This document shows positions 34,112 through 44,907 of a stretch of DNA of 64,000 bases, piece by piece. The notes beneath the pieces are model-generated. The model saw only the letters and a list, made by a program, of their open reading frames with translations, did not search any database and was not told the DNA's origin. The stretch is from Zymoseptoria tritici IPO323. Its lineage: Eukaryota; Ascomycota; Dothideomycetes; Mycosphaerellales; Mycosphaerellaceae. The number at the start of each line of letters is the position of its first letter. Positions within the stretch are counted from its first letter, which is position 1. The position numbers and the translations under genes are program-made. The DNA is taken from assembly GCF_000219625.1 (NCBI RefSeq), contig NC_018212.1, positions 1,878,501-1,942,500 on the forward strand, given 5' to 3'.

Positions 34112-35433
34112 GGTTCTTGCTGCTGGTGCGGATGGATTGCCTGTTCGGGGAATTCTGGCTGCGATGGACTGTGATGGATGCACCTTGATGGGTGTGTCTG
34201 GTATATACAAGGGGAGAATGAGGTATAAGCCAGAAAGAGGTGGACTTGTTCGGGAAAAGGTAGCCGAGGTCGTGGATGAATGTTTAAGCGGGACATGGTA
34301 CTTCGACTTAGGAGGTACCTTCGATCGGAGGCTGAACGAGTCTTGACGAGTCGTGTTATACAACAGAGAATGTTTCTGCTACACGAATACCGTCATAGAT
34401 CAAGCAGAGACCCAACTTCTTCCCCCGAAAATGCCGTCGTAGATCGTCGCCAGGATGCCTTCGGGAAGGAAAAGCTAACCCATTGCGGGAATAATCACCA
34501 GCCCGGGAATAACACCCTGTGCCTCCGACAGGGCGTGTCCATGGACCTTGGTATCGCTGGGAAGTCGACTTCACCTTTCCTCCATCTGCGCGCTTCCACG
34601 TCCCTTCACTACAACGAAAGAGCAGCTGTTCGATCGAATAATAGCCTAACCTAAACTGGTGCACGAACTTGACTGAGAGGCCGGATAAGAGCGTGGAGAA
34701 TTGTGAGATCTTGGTCGGAATACTGGACTTCATCCCGAGAGAGTAGTCTTCCTTCTAAGAAAACAGACATTCTATGCCGCCGGGTAAAGGTGCGGTTTGG
34801 AGAAAAGAGGTCCATCGAGCCAGTCGCCGGGGGTAGATAGGCTGTTTGTCGCACGCATTGCGGTAACGTCTATCTCGGGTTTCATAGGCGGGTACCACAC
34901 ATCCAGCTCTCTCCTATCCCACTCAGGCGAGGAGGGGGGAAGAGTACGTAGCTTAAGAGTCATGTGGGCGAGGGGAGGTGAGGTTGAAGCAGCACGCATT
35001 AACGAGGGCCGAGGAAGCCGTCTCTTTTATTTCCAGAACGAAGCGGAAGCGTCCTCATCAGAGGCCAGGCCAGGCCAAGCCCGTGCTCGTACGGTGTTCA
35101 AACCACAGATCTACTATTGTGGTGTGCGTACCTCACACGGCTTAGTGCTTCCTCCATCGCCGTGTCGATGGCTCTGTTGGAAAGGCTAATCTCTTTGGTG
35201 GACTCGTATCTTGAAGCCTGTTCCTCGAGACCTCTTACAACTCGTATCTTGAAGCCTGCACTTCGACACCCTTTCGAATCTTTGTTTTTGTTGGCCGCTG
35301 GCAGCCTAGGCAGTAGTGTCAGCTTGCAATACTCGTTCCTCGTGCGATTGTTAGTAAGTTCAGAATAAGATCGGCATTGTCCTTGACTCCTTCTCCTCCC
35401 CCAGAGCGACACTACAGGAGTGCCACGAAAACA
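34112..35433. other. intergenic, no supported gene
   Basis: Upstream region of the dehydrogenase gene. A 23-base motif containing CTCGTATCTTGAAGCCTG occurs twice at about 35202 and 35239, a short direct repeat. No gene is supported. Confidence 0.45.
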
Positions 35434-35929
35434 ATGATTGCAAAGACAAACAACGATAGAAGAATCCGACGGCGGAGAAAAAGAAACGGCTCGGATAATT
35501 CGACCTACGGACACGATGCGGAGTCGTTTTGCTGCCCGTGCTTGCGGGAGATGAAATGTGTCGAGCATGGCAGGCAAGCGAAAGTGTACCTTACTTACGA
35601 GATCGACTGTTCTTGCGATGAATCTTCCCGGGCTTTGGTTGTCCTTCTCCTCCGTCGAACTTGCTGCTTAGAATCTTGGACCTTGTTGATCGCATCCGCC
35701 CGTCTCGACTCGACTCGCTGATGATGATGACTTGGGCTGTGACAACTGTGTAGGTGGCGACCTGCAAACGGTGATCCGGGAGAGGGATAGAAGAAGTAAT
35801 GACACGAGAGATATCTTGAATGTGCCTGTTGGGACAGGAGAGAAAGAGTCGTTCAGAGCTGTGTCGATGGGATGTGACGGCGGTTTTTCGTTGAACGGGG
35901 TAGTTGGTGGGAGAGGATCGAAGAGATAA
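35434..35929 (+). CDS. hypothetical cysteine-rich coding region, structure unresolved
   Basis: The ATG at 35434 opens a frame of 95 codons with a basic start (NNDRRIRRRRKRNGSDN) and a Cys-rich part (ESFCCPCLREMKCVEHG, then EIDCSCDESS). After its stop at 35719 a second protein-like frame runs to 35929 (DDDDLGCDNCVGGDLQTVI, then VSMGCDGGFSLNG). A GTGTAC or other donor and the CTTAG at about 35669 may link them, but phases do not settle the model. It may be a spliced gene or a frameshifted relic. No family is recognised. Confidence 0.3.
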
Positions 35930-36820
35930 GAGACTCGATGTTCGGACTTTTTGGTTCGCGAGAAGTTGAGGGGGCCAATGATATGGCACGACGAGAGACC
36001 ATACGTTGCTGTGGAATGTCTTGACTTTTCCTGCATCGTGGGAATCATCTCGTTGTGGTGGCGTTCGCGGACTGGAGCTTGTTTCGAATTCTGGTCACGA
36101 AATTTCGTTCTCGACGGACAACAACGACATACCACACCAGCATCATCGACGGTATAGCAATATCATCAGTATCCGCAATCGAGCGCCCTCAACGAGCACT
36201 TTTAAGGCCACGTCCGCCGAAACCACCTACAACCGCGAGATGATGGCGTCGGTCGCCGCTCATCCAAAGTAGGAATGCCGCTCAGATCCGCCTGGCGGGT
36301 GGAGGCAAGACAGAACAGAAGGCTTCGGTATCGACATGAAACATACTACAACAACAACACTTCTTCACTGCTCGCCGCTTGCTACAATGCAGCTATCTTC
36401 AACGCCGCGTAAGAGCTGTCATCACAAATTTCGCCGTAGAAGACGTTGGTCGTCACGTGCCAGCGAGCACCGAGCTGTCGACTTGATGGTCGCCGTGCCG
36501 TTGTCGAGAGCCGACTTGAGCTCTGCTTTTGATATTGGTTTGTTCTCCCTTCTTCGAGCTCACAAATTCGGCGCGCTGACTACTTTTCGTAGCAGAGTCA
36601 TGGGAATAGAGGGTCTGGGATCTGGCTTTTCGATGCCACGAGATGCTGAACGGAAACTCTTGAACATGCGAATCACCGACACGGTGCCAACGAGCGAACA
36701 AAATTCATCCCTCAAACAAGTGTCGCCGAGCGGCCGGCGAGCTAGTTCCAGTCAAGAGTGACCGCGACAACCGCGGCGTAAGGCGCGCAGTTCGCGAAGA
36801 ACAGTCCGAGGTCACGACAG

Positions 36821-37603
36821 TTCGATGAGGATGAAGATGATGACGATGAAGAGATTTCCGTACAGCAGGCCGCGCAAGCGTTGCTATCTTCTCGCATACA
36901 AGCTGCAGCCTCCCCAGTCTGCTCAGACCGGCTCGTCCGACTCAGCCTGGATCAGGAGGAAGTCCGCGCCCGGTGGAAAGGCAAGAGCAGTACTAGCGAT
37001 GCGCTCTCTGACTTCGACCACCCAGCTCCGCTTCCGGTCAAGGCATGTGCCATGTCTTCTCCGATGCCTCATCATCCGCTGACATGCCACCAGGACTGGA
37101 TTCTCACCGCAAAGATGGACCAGACTTTCAGCCAGTCAGGAACTCGTGCTCTAGGACTGCGACAGTCAGTTCAGCAAGATGGTACGCCATGTCGACACTC
37201 AGACTGAACGCTCCAGTATGCTGACGCGTAACACAGCCTGTCGCAAATCCTCAACATCGCATCGCGCACATCAGCGGACACCTCTCTACCTCCATCTCTC
37301 AACGGCTCGTGTGAGCACAACTCCATCGGCTTCCGCCTCTCAAGCTTCAAGAGCAAACGATGGTGGACACAGAAAGAGCCAATACCGCTTGGGCGATCGG
37401 GCGAATATCAGTACAACGACAGCTCATCGAATACTTCGGGCAGCGAGTCCCTGCGATCACCACTGCACGACCTCGTTCGAACATCCGGGCACAACGATCC
37501 CTCAACCCGATTAAGTCACCGACGGCGTCCGTCAACAACGATCCGCCTTCACATCGAGAACAACACAGCAAAAGACCGGCTGGCGTCACAAAGAGAACCA
37601 TGA
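36821..37603 (+). CDS. hypothetical multi-exon protein, 5' end unresolved, in-frame stop
   Basis: Three phase-consistent blocks, 36821-36972, 37026-37181 and 37237-37603, read one protein: acidic start (DEDEDDDDEEISVQQAAQAL), Ser-rich middle, then a block IGFRLSSFKSKRWWTQKEP and a basic end. The second intron (37182-37236) is well formed with TGCTGACG; the first has an unusual GTGGAA donor. The start lies upstream, perhaps near 36360 where an ATG and GTAAGA donor occur, but joining requires a frameshift near 36815. The frame stops at TGA 37601 yet stays open in the same frame for another 181 codons to 38149. No family is recognised. Confidence 0.4.
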
Positions 37604-38054
37604 CATCTTCCAAAGACCATCAGTGCTTCAGCAGCCTTGCCAGCAAGATCAGCAAAATCAATACCCCCATTGCCGCTTCAAGACTGCATCGAACAAACCA
37701 TTACGACGCTTTATCAACTTGATCACTGCACCATGGCACACTCGGCCTTTTTGAAAAGGAGATTAACTCCAGCACGACGGTTCAGTCATGAGGCCGCAGA
37801 AAGTCCAACAAATGCTTATCGCGCATTGGGAGTACCCCAGATACCGGCTTCTCGGCGGCGTCAGCAGACTGATGCCTGGACGATCACTTCGCGACCTCAC
37901 CCAAAGAGCCAGGCACAATGCTCCGTCATCTCAATTGCCTCATCGTGGCGACCACTACGACCACCTGGCAAGCAAGCACAGCAAGAACATGGACACGTCC
38001 TTGGGCGCTCAGGACATGCAGATATGAGGCAGCATTGGCAACACCTACGCTTGA

Positions 38055-38276
38055 TCCGAGGACTGCAACTGCACGAGGATCAAGCCTGCCACCATCACCA
38101 CCACCACCAGCCCCATTGGGAAGTCCTTCAACTACGCGGCGATGGTTGAGTTCCCACTCTGCCTCCCCAAGCTACGCTACACCCAAAGGGGTGCAGGATA
38201 CCACGGGTCCTGGATTCTCAGCGGATGTAGCATGGCTTTGGGAGATGCGAGTGGGCACTCGTCCATCACGGCGTAG
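38055..38276 (+). CDS. 3' coding block of a plus-strand gene converging on the minus-strand gene
   Basis: The frame after a TGA at 38052 reads EDCNCTRIKPAT, a Thr-rich linker, then IGKSFNYAAMVEFPLCLPK and a tail with GSWILSGCSMALGD to the TAG at 38274. The composition is that of a real 3' exon. The upstream partner is probably the frame ending near 38025 (NMDTSLGAQDMQ) or the gene at 36821-37603, but no clear donor links them. Its DNA overlaps the last exon of the minus-strand gene and forms the inverted repeat at 38121-38288. Confidence 0.35.
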   Translation, partial: SEDCNCTRIKPATITTTTSPIGKSFNYAAMVEFPLCLPKLRYTQRGAGYHGSWILSGCSMALGDASGHSSITA

Positions 38277-38288
38277 TTGCGGAATTTC
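38121..38288. repeat. imperfect palindrome, arms of about 58 bases
   Basis: The arm 38121-38178 matches the reverse complement of 38229-38288 with scattered mismatches (core: AACTACGC-GATGG-GAG-CCCACTC-CTCCC-AA). It lies where two convergent coding regions overlap, and each strand reads a similar peptide (K-x2-NYA-x-M-x3-PL-x2-PK). Confidence 0.8.
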
Positions 38289-39000
38289 TCGATGGAGCTG
38301 GCGGTGCTGGTGATTGTGGTGGAGGGGGAGGAGGGGGAAGGTTATGTGACGGATATTGGAGAACATGGGGGGGTGGATCGATGCTGGTGAGACGAAAGCT
38401 GTCGATAGGATGCATGCCGTCGTGCTCCTGAACATACCCATGAATCACATCGGCATTGAAGAAGTGCTTACGGGAAAATGACCTCCACGCTGTTCATCCC
38501 ATGGTTTTGCTCTTTCTGCGATCCGCATTGACTCATTCCAGTACCCTTTTCTGAACCCGAAGCCTTCGTGGTACGTCCACAGGTTCCCGAGTAGCCGGAT
38601 GAGGAAACAGTAGTTACGGTCGAACGTCAGCTTCCCATCGAACAGCTCAGCTTCTCGGACTTTCACGCAAGTACTACAACTTTTCATCAACCAAGACCAA
38701 TGCCAGCATGCATATCACGCCTTACAAATCAGATTTTAGACATGACACTGAGCCACTTGGTGGAGGCGGAAGGCTGCGAGTCTTGAAGGTCTGGCTCCGG
38801 AAGGAGGAAGTCTCTTGTTGCGATTGATTCTGACTCGAAGCTGGGTCTTGCACAACGCCTCGGCTTCCATCGACTGACGCTTTCTGTGTCGCAAGCTTGC
38901 TGGGTCTTGCACAACGCCTCGGCTTCCATCGACTGACGCTTTCTGTGTCGCAAGCTTGCTGTCGCCAGCTTCAACACGGCATCCGAGCGGGACGGCATTC
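38177..39000 (-). pseudogene. multi-exon gene of unknown function, disrupted by a 59-bp duplication
   Basis: Minus-strand exons 38472-38673, 38351-38427 and 38177-38306 join in phase (introns 44 and 44 bases, the first with a GTAAGC donor) and read a convincing protein: YCFLIRLLGNLWTYHEGFGF, PWDEQRGGHFP, then EHDGMHPIDSF, Pro-rich, then the NYAVMDECPL block and a stop. Upstream, a GTAAGG/TTGTAG intron (38674-38725) leads to an exon ending SSQNQSQQETSSFRSQTF...CLKSDF. That exon contains a 59-bp tandem duplication (38841-38958), and because 59 is not a multiple of three only one of the two copies can be in frame. The frame before the duplication ends early after it. The 5' end was not resolved. 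No family is recognised. Confidence 0.45.
38841..38958. repeat. 59-bp perfect tandem duplication inside a coding exon
   Basis: Two identical 59-base units, 38841-38899 and 38900-38958. Perfect identity indicates recent origin. It shifts the reading frame of the surrounding exon. Confidence 0.9.
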
Positions 39001-39864
39001 GAGGTTCTTGGTCAGACGAAGTGATCCATAAGAGCGTCTCCGTACTCAATCACACCACAAGATGACGATACACCGCCCCTTGCAAAACTCTGTGGAGGAG
39101 CGAGCTGATGGAGACTTTGGCCGAACGTCTGACATGGCCGCGTCGCTCTTTGATGCGGTGAGCCTGTCATCTTCTCCACCTGATCAACCAACACGACCAC
39201 GCCATCGATGTGCTTGCAGCAAAGGGAAAACATGTACCGGCGTGGGGAGCCGAACGGCACTGAGAATAGACATAAGCTTAACTCTTGCCAGCACCACGAA
39301 CCCGGACCAGCTTGAACTTAGAACGCTCCACTCCCGACTTCACCTGAACTCAACTCATCAACATCTCACCAACTGGCAGTATACTGAAACTGAGAAAACT
39401 CTCAACGCTCCAACGACGATGTCCACAAAATCCGAAGTTCGCTTCGCACAAACATCCCGGCTCGGATCTCCCCCACACGACGTTTCAGCCTGCTGCACAT
39501 GCACGATGATCCTTCCGCGGTGCATATCGCTTATTCTCCGACGGGCATGCGCATGCGTGTGTACGTCAAATGGGTACGTTGGTTTGTAGCACTAAGTGAT
39601 TGGACGCGCGGTCGGATGGTCAGCAGTGCAAATGGGGGATGGGCTGGGGTATATTTGAGGTGGGTTGCTGCTTTTCTTGACATGGTCCCTTTTACATTCC
39701 GCTCCGCAAAATCTGGACTGAGAATTCCGTTGATCAAGAGTCGCATTGAACTTCTACATCTCGTTTTAGACAGTCGAGAGAGCCTGGAAAGTGCGAGAGC
39801 ACTAGGTATACACTCGAACGAACCACAGAACGATCCCCAAGCACCATCCCTACTCTCGCCCACC
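39001..39864. other. intergenic, promoter of the GPI-type protein gene
   Basis: No supported gene. A TATA-like GGTATATTTGAG lies at about 39648, some 215 bases before the ATG at 39865. Possible 5' exons of the disrupted minus-strand gene may lie at 39012-39260. Confidence 0.4.
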
Positions 39865-40715
39865 ATGTCTCTCCCGGCTTCTATCTTCGCAGCCGCCGCT
39901 ATTCTCCTTCGTATCACCTTCGCTAACCCCGATCGCGGCGGCCCTCAATCCGGCGACCCCTCCTTCCCATCCTGTGCCTACAACTGCCGACCTGCTGCTT
40001 CCGACTACAAATCCCTCTGTTCCGCCACCGATACTCTCGAGACGTTCAAAAAGTGCGTCTCCGACAATAATTGCGAAGAAGGCGACTGGGAAGGTCTGTA
40101 CCAAGGATTGCAAAAATGGTGTAACTTGACATCCAGTGTGACGAGTGGTAAGCCCAGACTCCCTCTTGTCCTGCCCGGGCACAGCATAAACTGATTCAAA
40201 ACACAGGTTCCCCACCCTGGCCAACCCCCTGGCCCACAAACTCCGACTGGACAACCCGCACCGCCGGCGACTGGCAAAACGGCCCCTTCGGCCCCAACAA
40301 CCACGGCTGGGGACCTCCCGCCTGGTCCACGAACAGCGACTGGACTCGCGGCCCCTGGACGTCCTGGTGGGGAAAAGGAGGAGCAGACGGATGTCCTGCT
40401 TCTGACTGGCCGGGTTGGACGAGCGACTGGCCGGATTGGAAGAGTGGAGAAGCACCGTGGACGAGTTGGACGGCTTGTACGGCTACGACGACGGGGAGTG
40501 CGGTCGTTACTGTTACTGTTACGGATGCGACTGGGGGGACCGGGGTGGTGGAGAGTACGAGTTTGGGGGTTAGGGTTGCGCAGAAGACCGGGGGTGGGGA
40601 TGGAGGTGGGAATGGTGGGAATGCTGTGGTGGCGGAGGGTGGAGCGATGGGGAGAGTTGAGGTTGCTGGAGCGGTGGTTCTGAGTGTCTTTGTAGCTATC
40701 GTTGCGGTGTTGTAG
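39865..40715 (+). CDS. secreted, probably GPI-anchored Trp-rich cell-surface protein, 263 aa
   Basis: Exons 39865-40147 and 40207-40715 (59-base intron, GTAAGC/ACACAG). Residues 1-20 form a signal peptide. An N-terminal module of about 60 residues has six cysteines at 37, 41, 52, 64, 70 and 86. Then comes a striking Trp/Pro/Asp-rich stretch (about 96-170) with repeated SDW and PW units such as SDWPGWTSDWPDW. A Thr/Val-rich and Gly-rich linker follows, and the end is hydrophobic (VVLSVFVAIVAVL), the usual GPI-attachment signal, which predicts a wall- or membrane-anchored protein. The cysteine module is CFEM-like in size but has six rather than eight cysteines, so I do not call it CFEM. The Trp-rich repeats could mediate wall or surface binding (inference). 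Confidence 0.8.
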
Positions 40716-41284
40716 GTCGGATGTCAAGGATCTTGGGGAAAGAGGGCGACCATGCGGTTCGCTTCGTGGTATGCTGGAGTCCACCAGGGCTGAGCGACAC
40801 ATCTACTTCCTCGTAGACTTCATGGTCGACCTACCAAGCAGAGATCTCCTCGCCCGACAGCGCTCGATGACATTCCTCGGTCCAAGTTTTTCAATCCACA
40901 GATCACTGCAATAAACGTGTTCGCTGCGACAGCTGGAGCTGAGCTGAGATCTGAACGCTGATGAGTGGTTCAATGCATGTCTCACACCGCTCTCTCAGTC
41001 AAAGACACAAGAATCGAAAATTATTGTTGAGCACATCATCTCACCCACAGAGATCTCACCTCAAGATCTGCCAGCACACACAAACTTACACGTATCTCAA
41101 AGTCAACATCTCAGACAATAGCAATTCACTTCTGTCTTGGACTTAGCGGCTTGGCAAGACGAGCGGGTCTTCCCATGACCTCGCACACAAAACATGCACG
41201 GCAACTTCGGCTTTCTTCAATACTGCTTCTTCAACTGTACATCTCAAGCGAGCGGCTCGTCTCTACCACGTACCAACAGAAACG
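40716..41284. other. intergenic
   Basis: No gene seen. It contains the terminator side of the GPI-type gene and the promoter of the gene at 41285; C/A-rich DNA precedes that ATG. Confidence 0.5.
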
Positions 41285-42198
41285 ATGTCCGACAATGAGC
41301 GCTCTCGCGAATCTCCGCCTCCGCCCGCACCAGCTTCTGGCGATGGAGTGTCCTCTTCTGCGCCTGTAGTCGCTGTCGCTGCCGCTGCCGCGCAGGTTAC
41401 GCCGAGTGCTGAAGATACTTCTGCTCCTGGTAGGACTGGAATGTAAGTCTCTGTCTCTTCTCATCGTCTCGACCTTGCCTACTAATCTACCCAGTTCCTC
41501 ACCAGACCTGCCCGTCGTCCGACTCCGTCGCGCTGAAACGTAAGCAACCTTCGCCTTCATGTACTCCCACACTCTAATCATCTCAGGTTCCCCTTCGGCT
41601 CCGAAGAAGCACCACTCGACCGTGCCACTGTCTTTGCTGGCCTCGCGACAGCCGAGCAAGCTGGACGCGAAGCTCGGCAGCAGTCAGTTGTCCTTTGCAC
41701 TTACGTCCCTCTGCCCGAAGATGAACTGACATTGATCGTAGTATTGAAGATCTCCTCGACGAAGCTCGCGCTCTCCGCGCTCGTTCTTTTGGGATCCCTC
41801 GCCCTCCTCCTCTCCATCGCAACCGCCATCATCACCGAGACGTCCATCGCCCGCATGTCTTCGTGCACGCAGCTACTCGCCTACGTCCTGCTGAACGATT
41901 TGTGAGTCGAGCCAACCGACAGCGGGCGGAGCGGGACTTTCAGCGGGAGATCTACCGCCGTCCATTCGATCGGGAGGAGGATGAGTCGGATTCCGCCAGC
42001 GAGGGCGAGGAGAAAGGCAATCGTGGCGGAGGTGGAGAAAGAGAAGTGGAGTTGAGTTATGAGGGCGTGTTGGCGATGGAGAGGGAGTGGGATGAGGTCA
42101 GGGGTTTGAGGATGGGTGGAGAGGATGAGGTTGGGGTTGTGGTGGATGGAGAGGGAGAGGAGTGGGGTGTGATGAACGGCCGGGAGTCAAGGCGGTGA
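41285..42198 (+). CDS. hypothetical Arg/Glu-rich protein, 251 aa (four exons)
   Basis: Exons 41285-41442, 41495-41539, 41587-41682 and 41742-42198 join in phase over introns of 52, 47 and 59 bases. The first has GTAAGT and CTACTAATC signals; the second GTAAGC. The N-terminus is Pro/Ala/Ser-rich and disordered. The middle reads a short helical block (IEDLLDEARALRARSFGIPRP) and a His/Arg-rich stretch. The C-terminal half is highly charged (RQRAERDFQREIYRRPFDRE) with a second helical block (ELSYEGVLAMEREWDEV). No domain is recognised; nuclear or RNA-related function is possible from composition only. All four exons agree in phase, so the gene model is solid even if the function is not. Confidence 0.7.
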
Positions 42199-42822
42199 GA
42201 GCAGGATGATGGGTGGTGGTCCGTAGGGAAGTCGGAGCGAAAGGCTGATGCTGCTGTTCTGCGACCGGAATCTTGATCCATGACAGCGGGAGGACCTTGT
42301 TGCTGAGTTGCTTTGTTCACGACAGTACGCTTTGCTACAGCCAAATTGCAACGCAGAGCTTCTACGATCACAATGCTTGGTTGCATACCTTCGATTCTGC
42401 TCTGGCTTCACACACTTATACGTCCTTACGGTACTGAGTGTTATACCATCATGACTCCCATCGCCCAAGTCTGGTCTGCGACCGACATTGTCTTGTAACT
42501 TCCCAAGCCCGCTCACGACGTCCTCCATGAGAAGCACAACATGCCCACAGTGTCCTTTGCTCCCCGGAAGTTTGACTTTGGTCATTCGATCATTGATGGC
42601 GTCTGGAGGCAGGCGATCGTTGTACTGGGGACCACCGGGCATTGAGCGGATGGGAAATCACAGGGAAGCTCTGTTGGGCATCTGTCGATTGAACTGAGCC
42701 GCGACGTCTTGCGCGCTTGGACTTGAAGTCAAAAGCTCATCTCCCAACCGAGCACGTCTCTTCGCGGGATGACAAGAGTTTTGGTGAGTGCAGTGAACAT
42801 TGAAAGGACCCGCTTGAAAGCC
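42199..42822. other. intergenic, no gene seen
   Basis: Short frames on both strands, no domain or splice pattern. Confidence 0.45.
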
Positions 42823-43532
42823 TCATGGTCGACGCTGATCGTATTGACTTGCCTCGACTACGAGAAGAACGGGAGCCTTTCCGAGCGGACAGTCATCCTG
42901 TTCTTCGAAGCAGGTGACAAAATCGCGAGGTAGACATGGCTGACTTGTAGCATGAGTCGCACAGGCTGCTCTTCTTACGCCACCATGGAAGGAATCGAAT
43001 CCTCCCAGGACTCGCGATAAGTGCTGCTCTTCGCGGTACCTCGTCTGTCCGTTCCTTCCGCCGCCCTCAGCTCCTGGACCTCGGCCAAGATTTGGTGGGT
43101 GGTGTCGATACTCTTCATGTAGGACTGCTGGTGTGTTGTGAGGCGATGTCAGGCTCGGATGAGGACTCGCTGGCTGCTTGATCGACGCTTGTGCTCCAGA
43201 GAGGCATTTGGCAAGTTGTCGACAAAGATCAGTGACACGGTCATCTATCAAGCTTCTCTTCTCGTCTGCGGTAGGATGTACCCATCTGTTCAGGTTACCA
43301 ACGACGCCATCGCAGATTTACATGGTCGTGGTCACGAGTCTGTCATCTTCGTCTGCGAACCCGGCGAGCGCCGCGTGAGGCCGGCCGGCTTTCCGTTGAA
43401 GAGTTGAGTGGACTCCAGGTAAATGCGGCTGCGAGTCGTGACCGGCTCTTCTTGTTTGATCGAATCGACGACAGAACGGAAGGTATGATAACCTTCCGCA
43501 CTGAGGCTCTCAGGAGCGGTGTTAGTGGCCAT
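42823..43532 (-). CDS. hypothetical multi-exon protein, exon structure unresolved
   Basis: The ATG at 43532 starts a protein-like frame (EGYHTFRSVVDSIKQEEPVT, then RSRIYLESTQLFNG) that runs to 43332. Further along the minus strand other protein-like blocks appear in different frames: about 43178-43250 (DDRVTDLCRQLAKCL), and about 42985-43130 after a CACACCAG acceptor (SYMKSIDTTHQILAEVQELR and STYRESWEDSIP). These probably are exons of one small helical protein, but I could not connect them with certain donors. It could also be a relic. No family is recognised. Confidence 0.35.
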
Positions 43533-44907
43533 CGCGAGATTGCTGGTGCTGATTGCTATTGGGAGGACTGTTCGAATGGGTCCAGCGAGTCACTGCTGAT
43601 TGACTCAAAAGGGAAGCGGCAGTTCAGTGCCATACTCTCCGCGCTCTTGCCATCGTCACAGTTGACCAAAAAGGAGCGGCTCATTGACACGGAGTTGAAC
43701 ACGCGACCAGCGCGTGCAATCCAGCCTCATTGAACGTCTTCGCCGCGTTCCTCCTTCACCTCCTGCCAAGAATTCCCCAAAAGAATCATCCAACGAAACA
43801 TCAAAAAAATGAGATCGCAAGCGATCGTTCTCATGGAGAGAACTCCAATCCAGTCCAGATCCAGATACCAGGCTCCAGAGTTGCATGTTGCCATGCTGCT
43901 GCCGCTACCTGAGAATCACGATGCACTAACGTACCTGAAATACCAATCCGCTACAGCGCCGTGCACTTCGTAGCGGACGGTGAGGGGGAGGAAATTTAGG
44001 GATATATGAATGTGAGATTAGGCGAGGGGTGAGCACCGGGAGTCTGCTACTCGAGGAGCTGCCACATTGTTCTTGCAATCGAGGAGGAGACATAGTGCGT
44101 GCAATGTATTTATGCGTTGTCTACAGGAGCGAGCACAGCGTGTTCAACGGTAGCAATCGAGGTATAGACAAAGAATCAACACGACTTCAACGACTACCAA
44201 CGTTCGGATCTGATTGACAGGCTCATGGCTCCGTTTTGCGAGCATCAAGAAACCGCCGCGTGTCGGAACAGAGCTACTTGTGCCGCAACGGCCAGTAAGG
44301 TACTTTCTGTACGAACTGCCCACTCTTGCGCATCGAACGGCTCATCGTGCCCTCACGCCACTGGCCGCATCTTTCTGACCCACTCCTGATGTTCATCAGA
44401 TGCTTTATGGAGAAGGAGGTGGTCGTGGACTGTTTCACGTCGTATTTTCTCAACGACGGCATACCGAAACGCGTCAGGCAGATAGGCTATGAAAGGGAAC
44501 AGGCTTTTAAATCACAGGCAAGTATGGTTTGAACGATCGTGACATTGATCCATAAGTACTGCTACCCTTGATGAGAGACCCATGCGCCGTGTGTGAAATC
44601 AAGATCAAAGCAAACCCCCATGTCATGACTCCCATTCTGCTTTTACCTGCTCCATGTTCCTTCATCCGCAGTCGCTGTACGCATGGCTTGGTTCGCGCAG
44701 TACGATGAATGGCCAGGTGCATATGTCCCACCATGAGAATGGGCCTGGCCGTAATTGTACAAGTTCCTAGGAGCCTGCCAACGCTTCTCGCAAGCATAAG
44801 ATTGAGCAGACCCTTGGTGAAGCTCATGGTCAACCAGATCAGCAGATCAAGACAGCCCATCAAACGCGTGCGCCATCGCGGTCATCACCCTGCGTCCTCC
44901 GTTGTGT
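43533..44907. other. intergenic, no supported gene
   Basis: Frames are short. No tRNA or repeat was recognised by eye. Confidence 0.45.

Noticed and set aside
39865..40147. Calling the N-terminal module of the GPI-type protein a CFEM domain
   Set aside because: It has six cysteines rather than eight and different spacing; only the receptor at 1-1488 has a full CFEM pattern.
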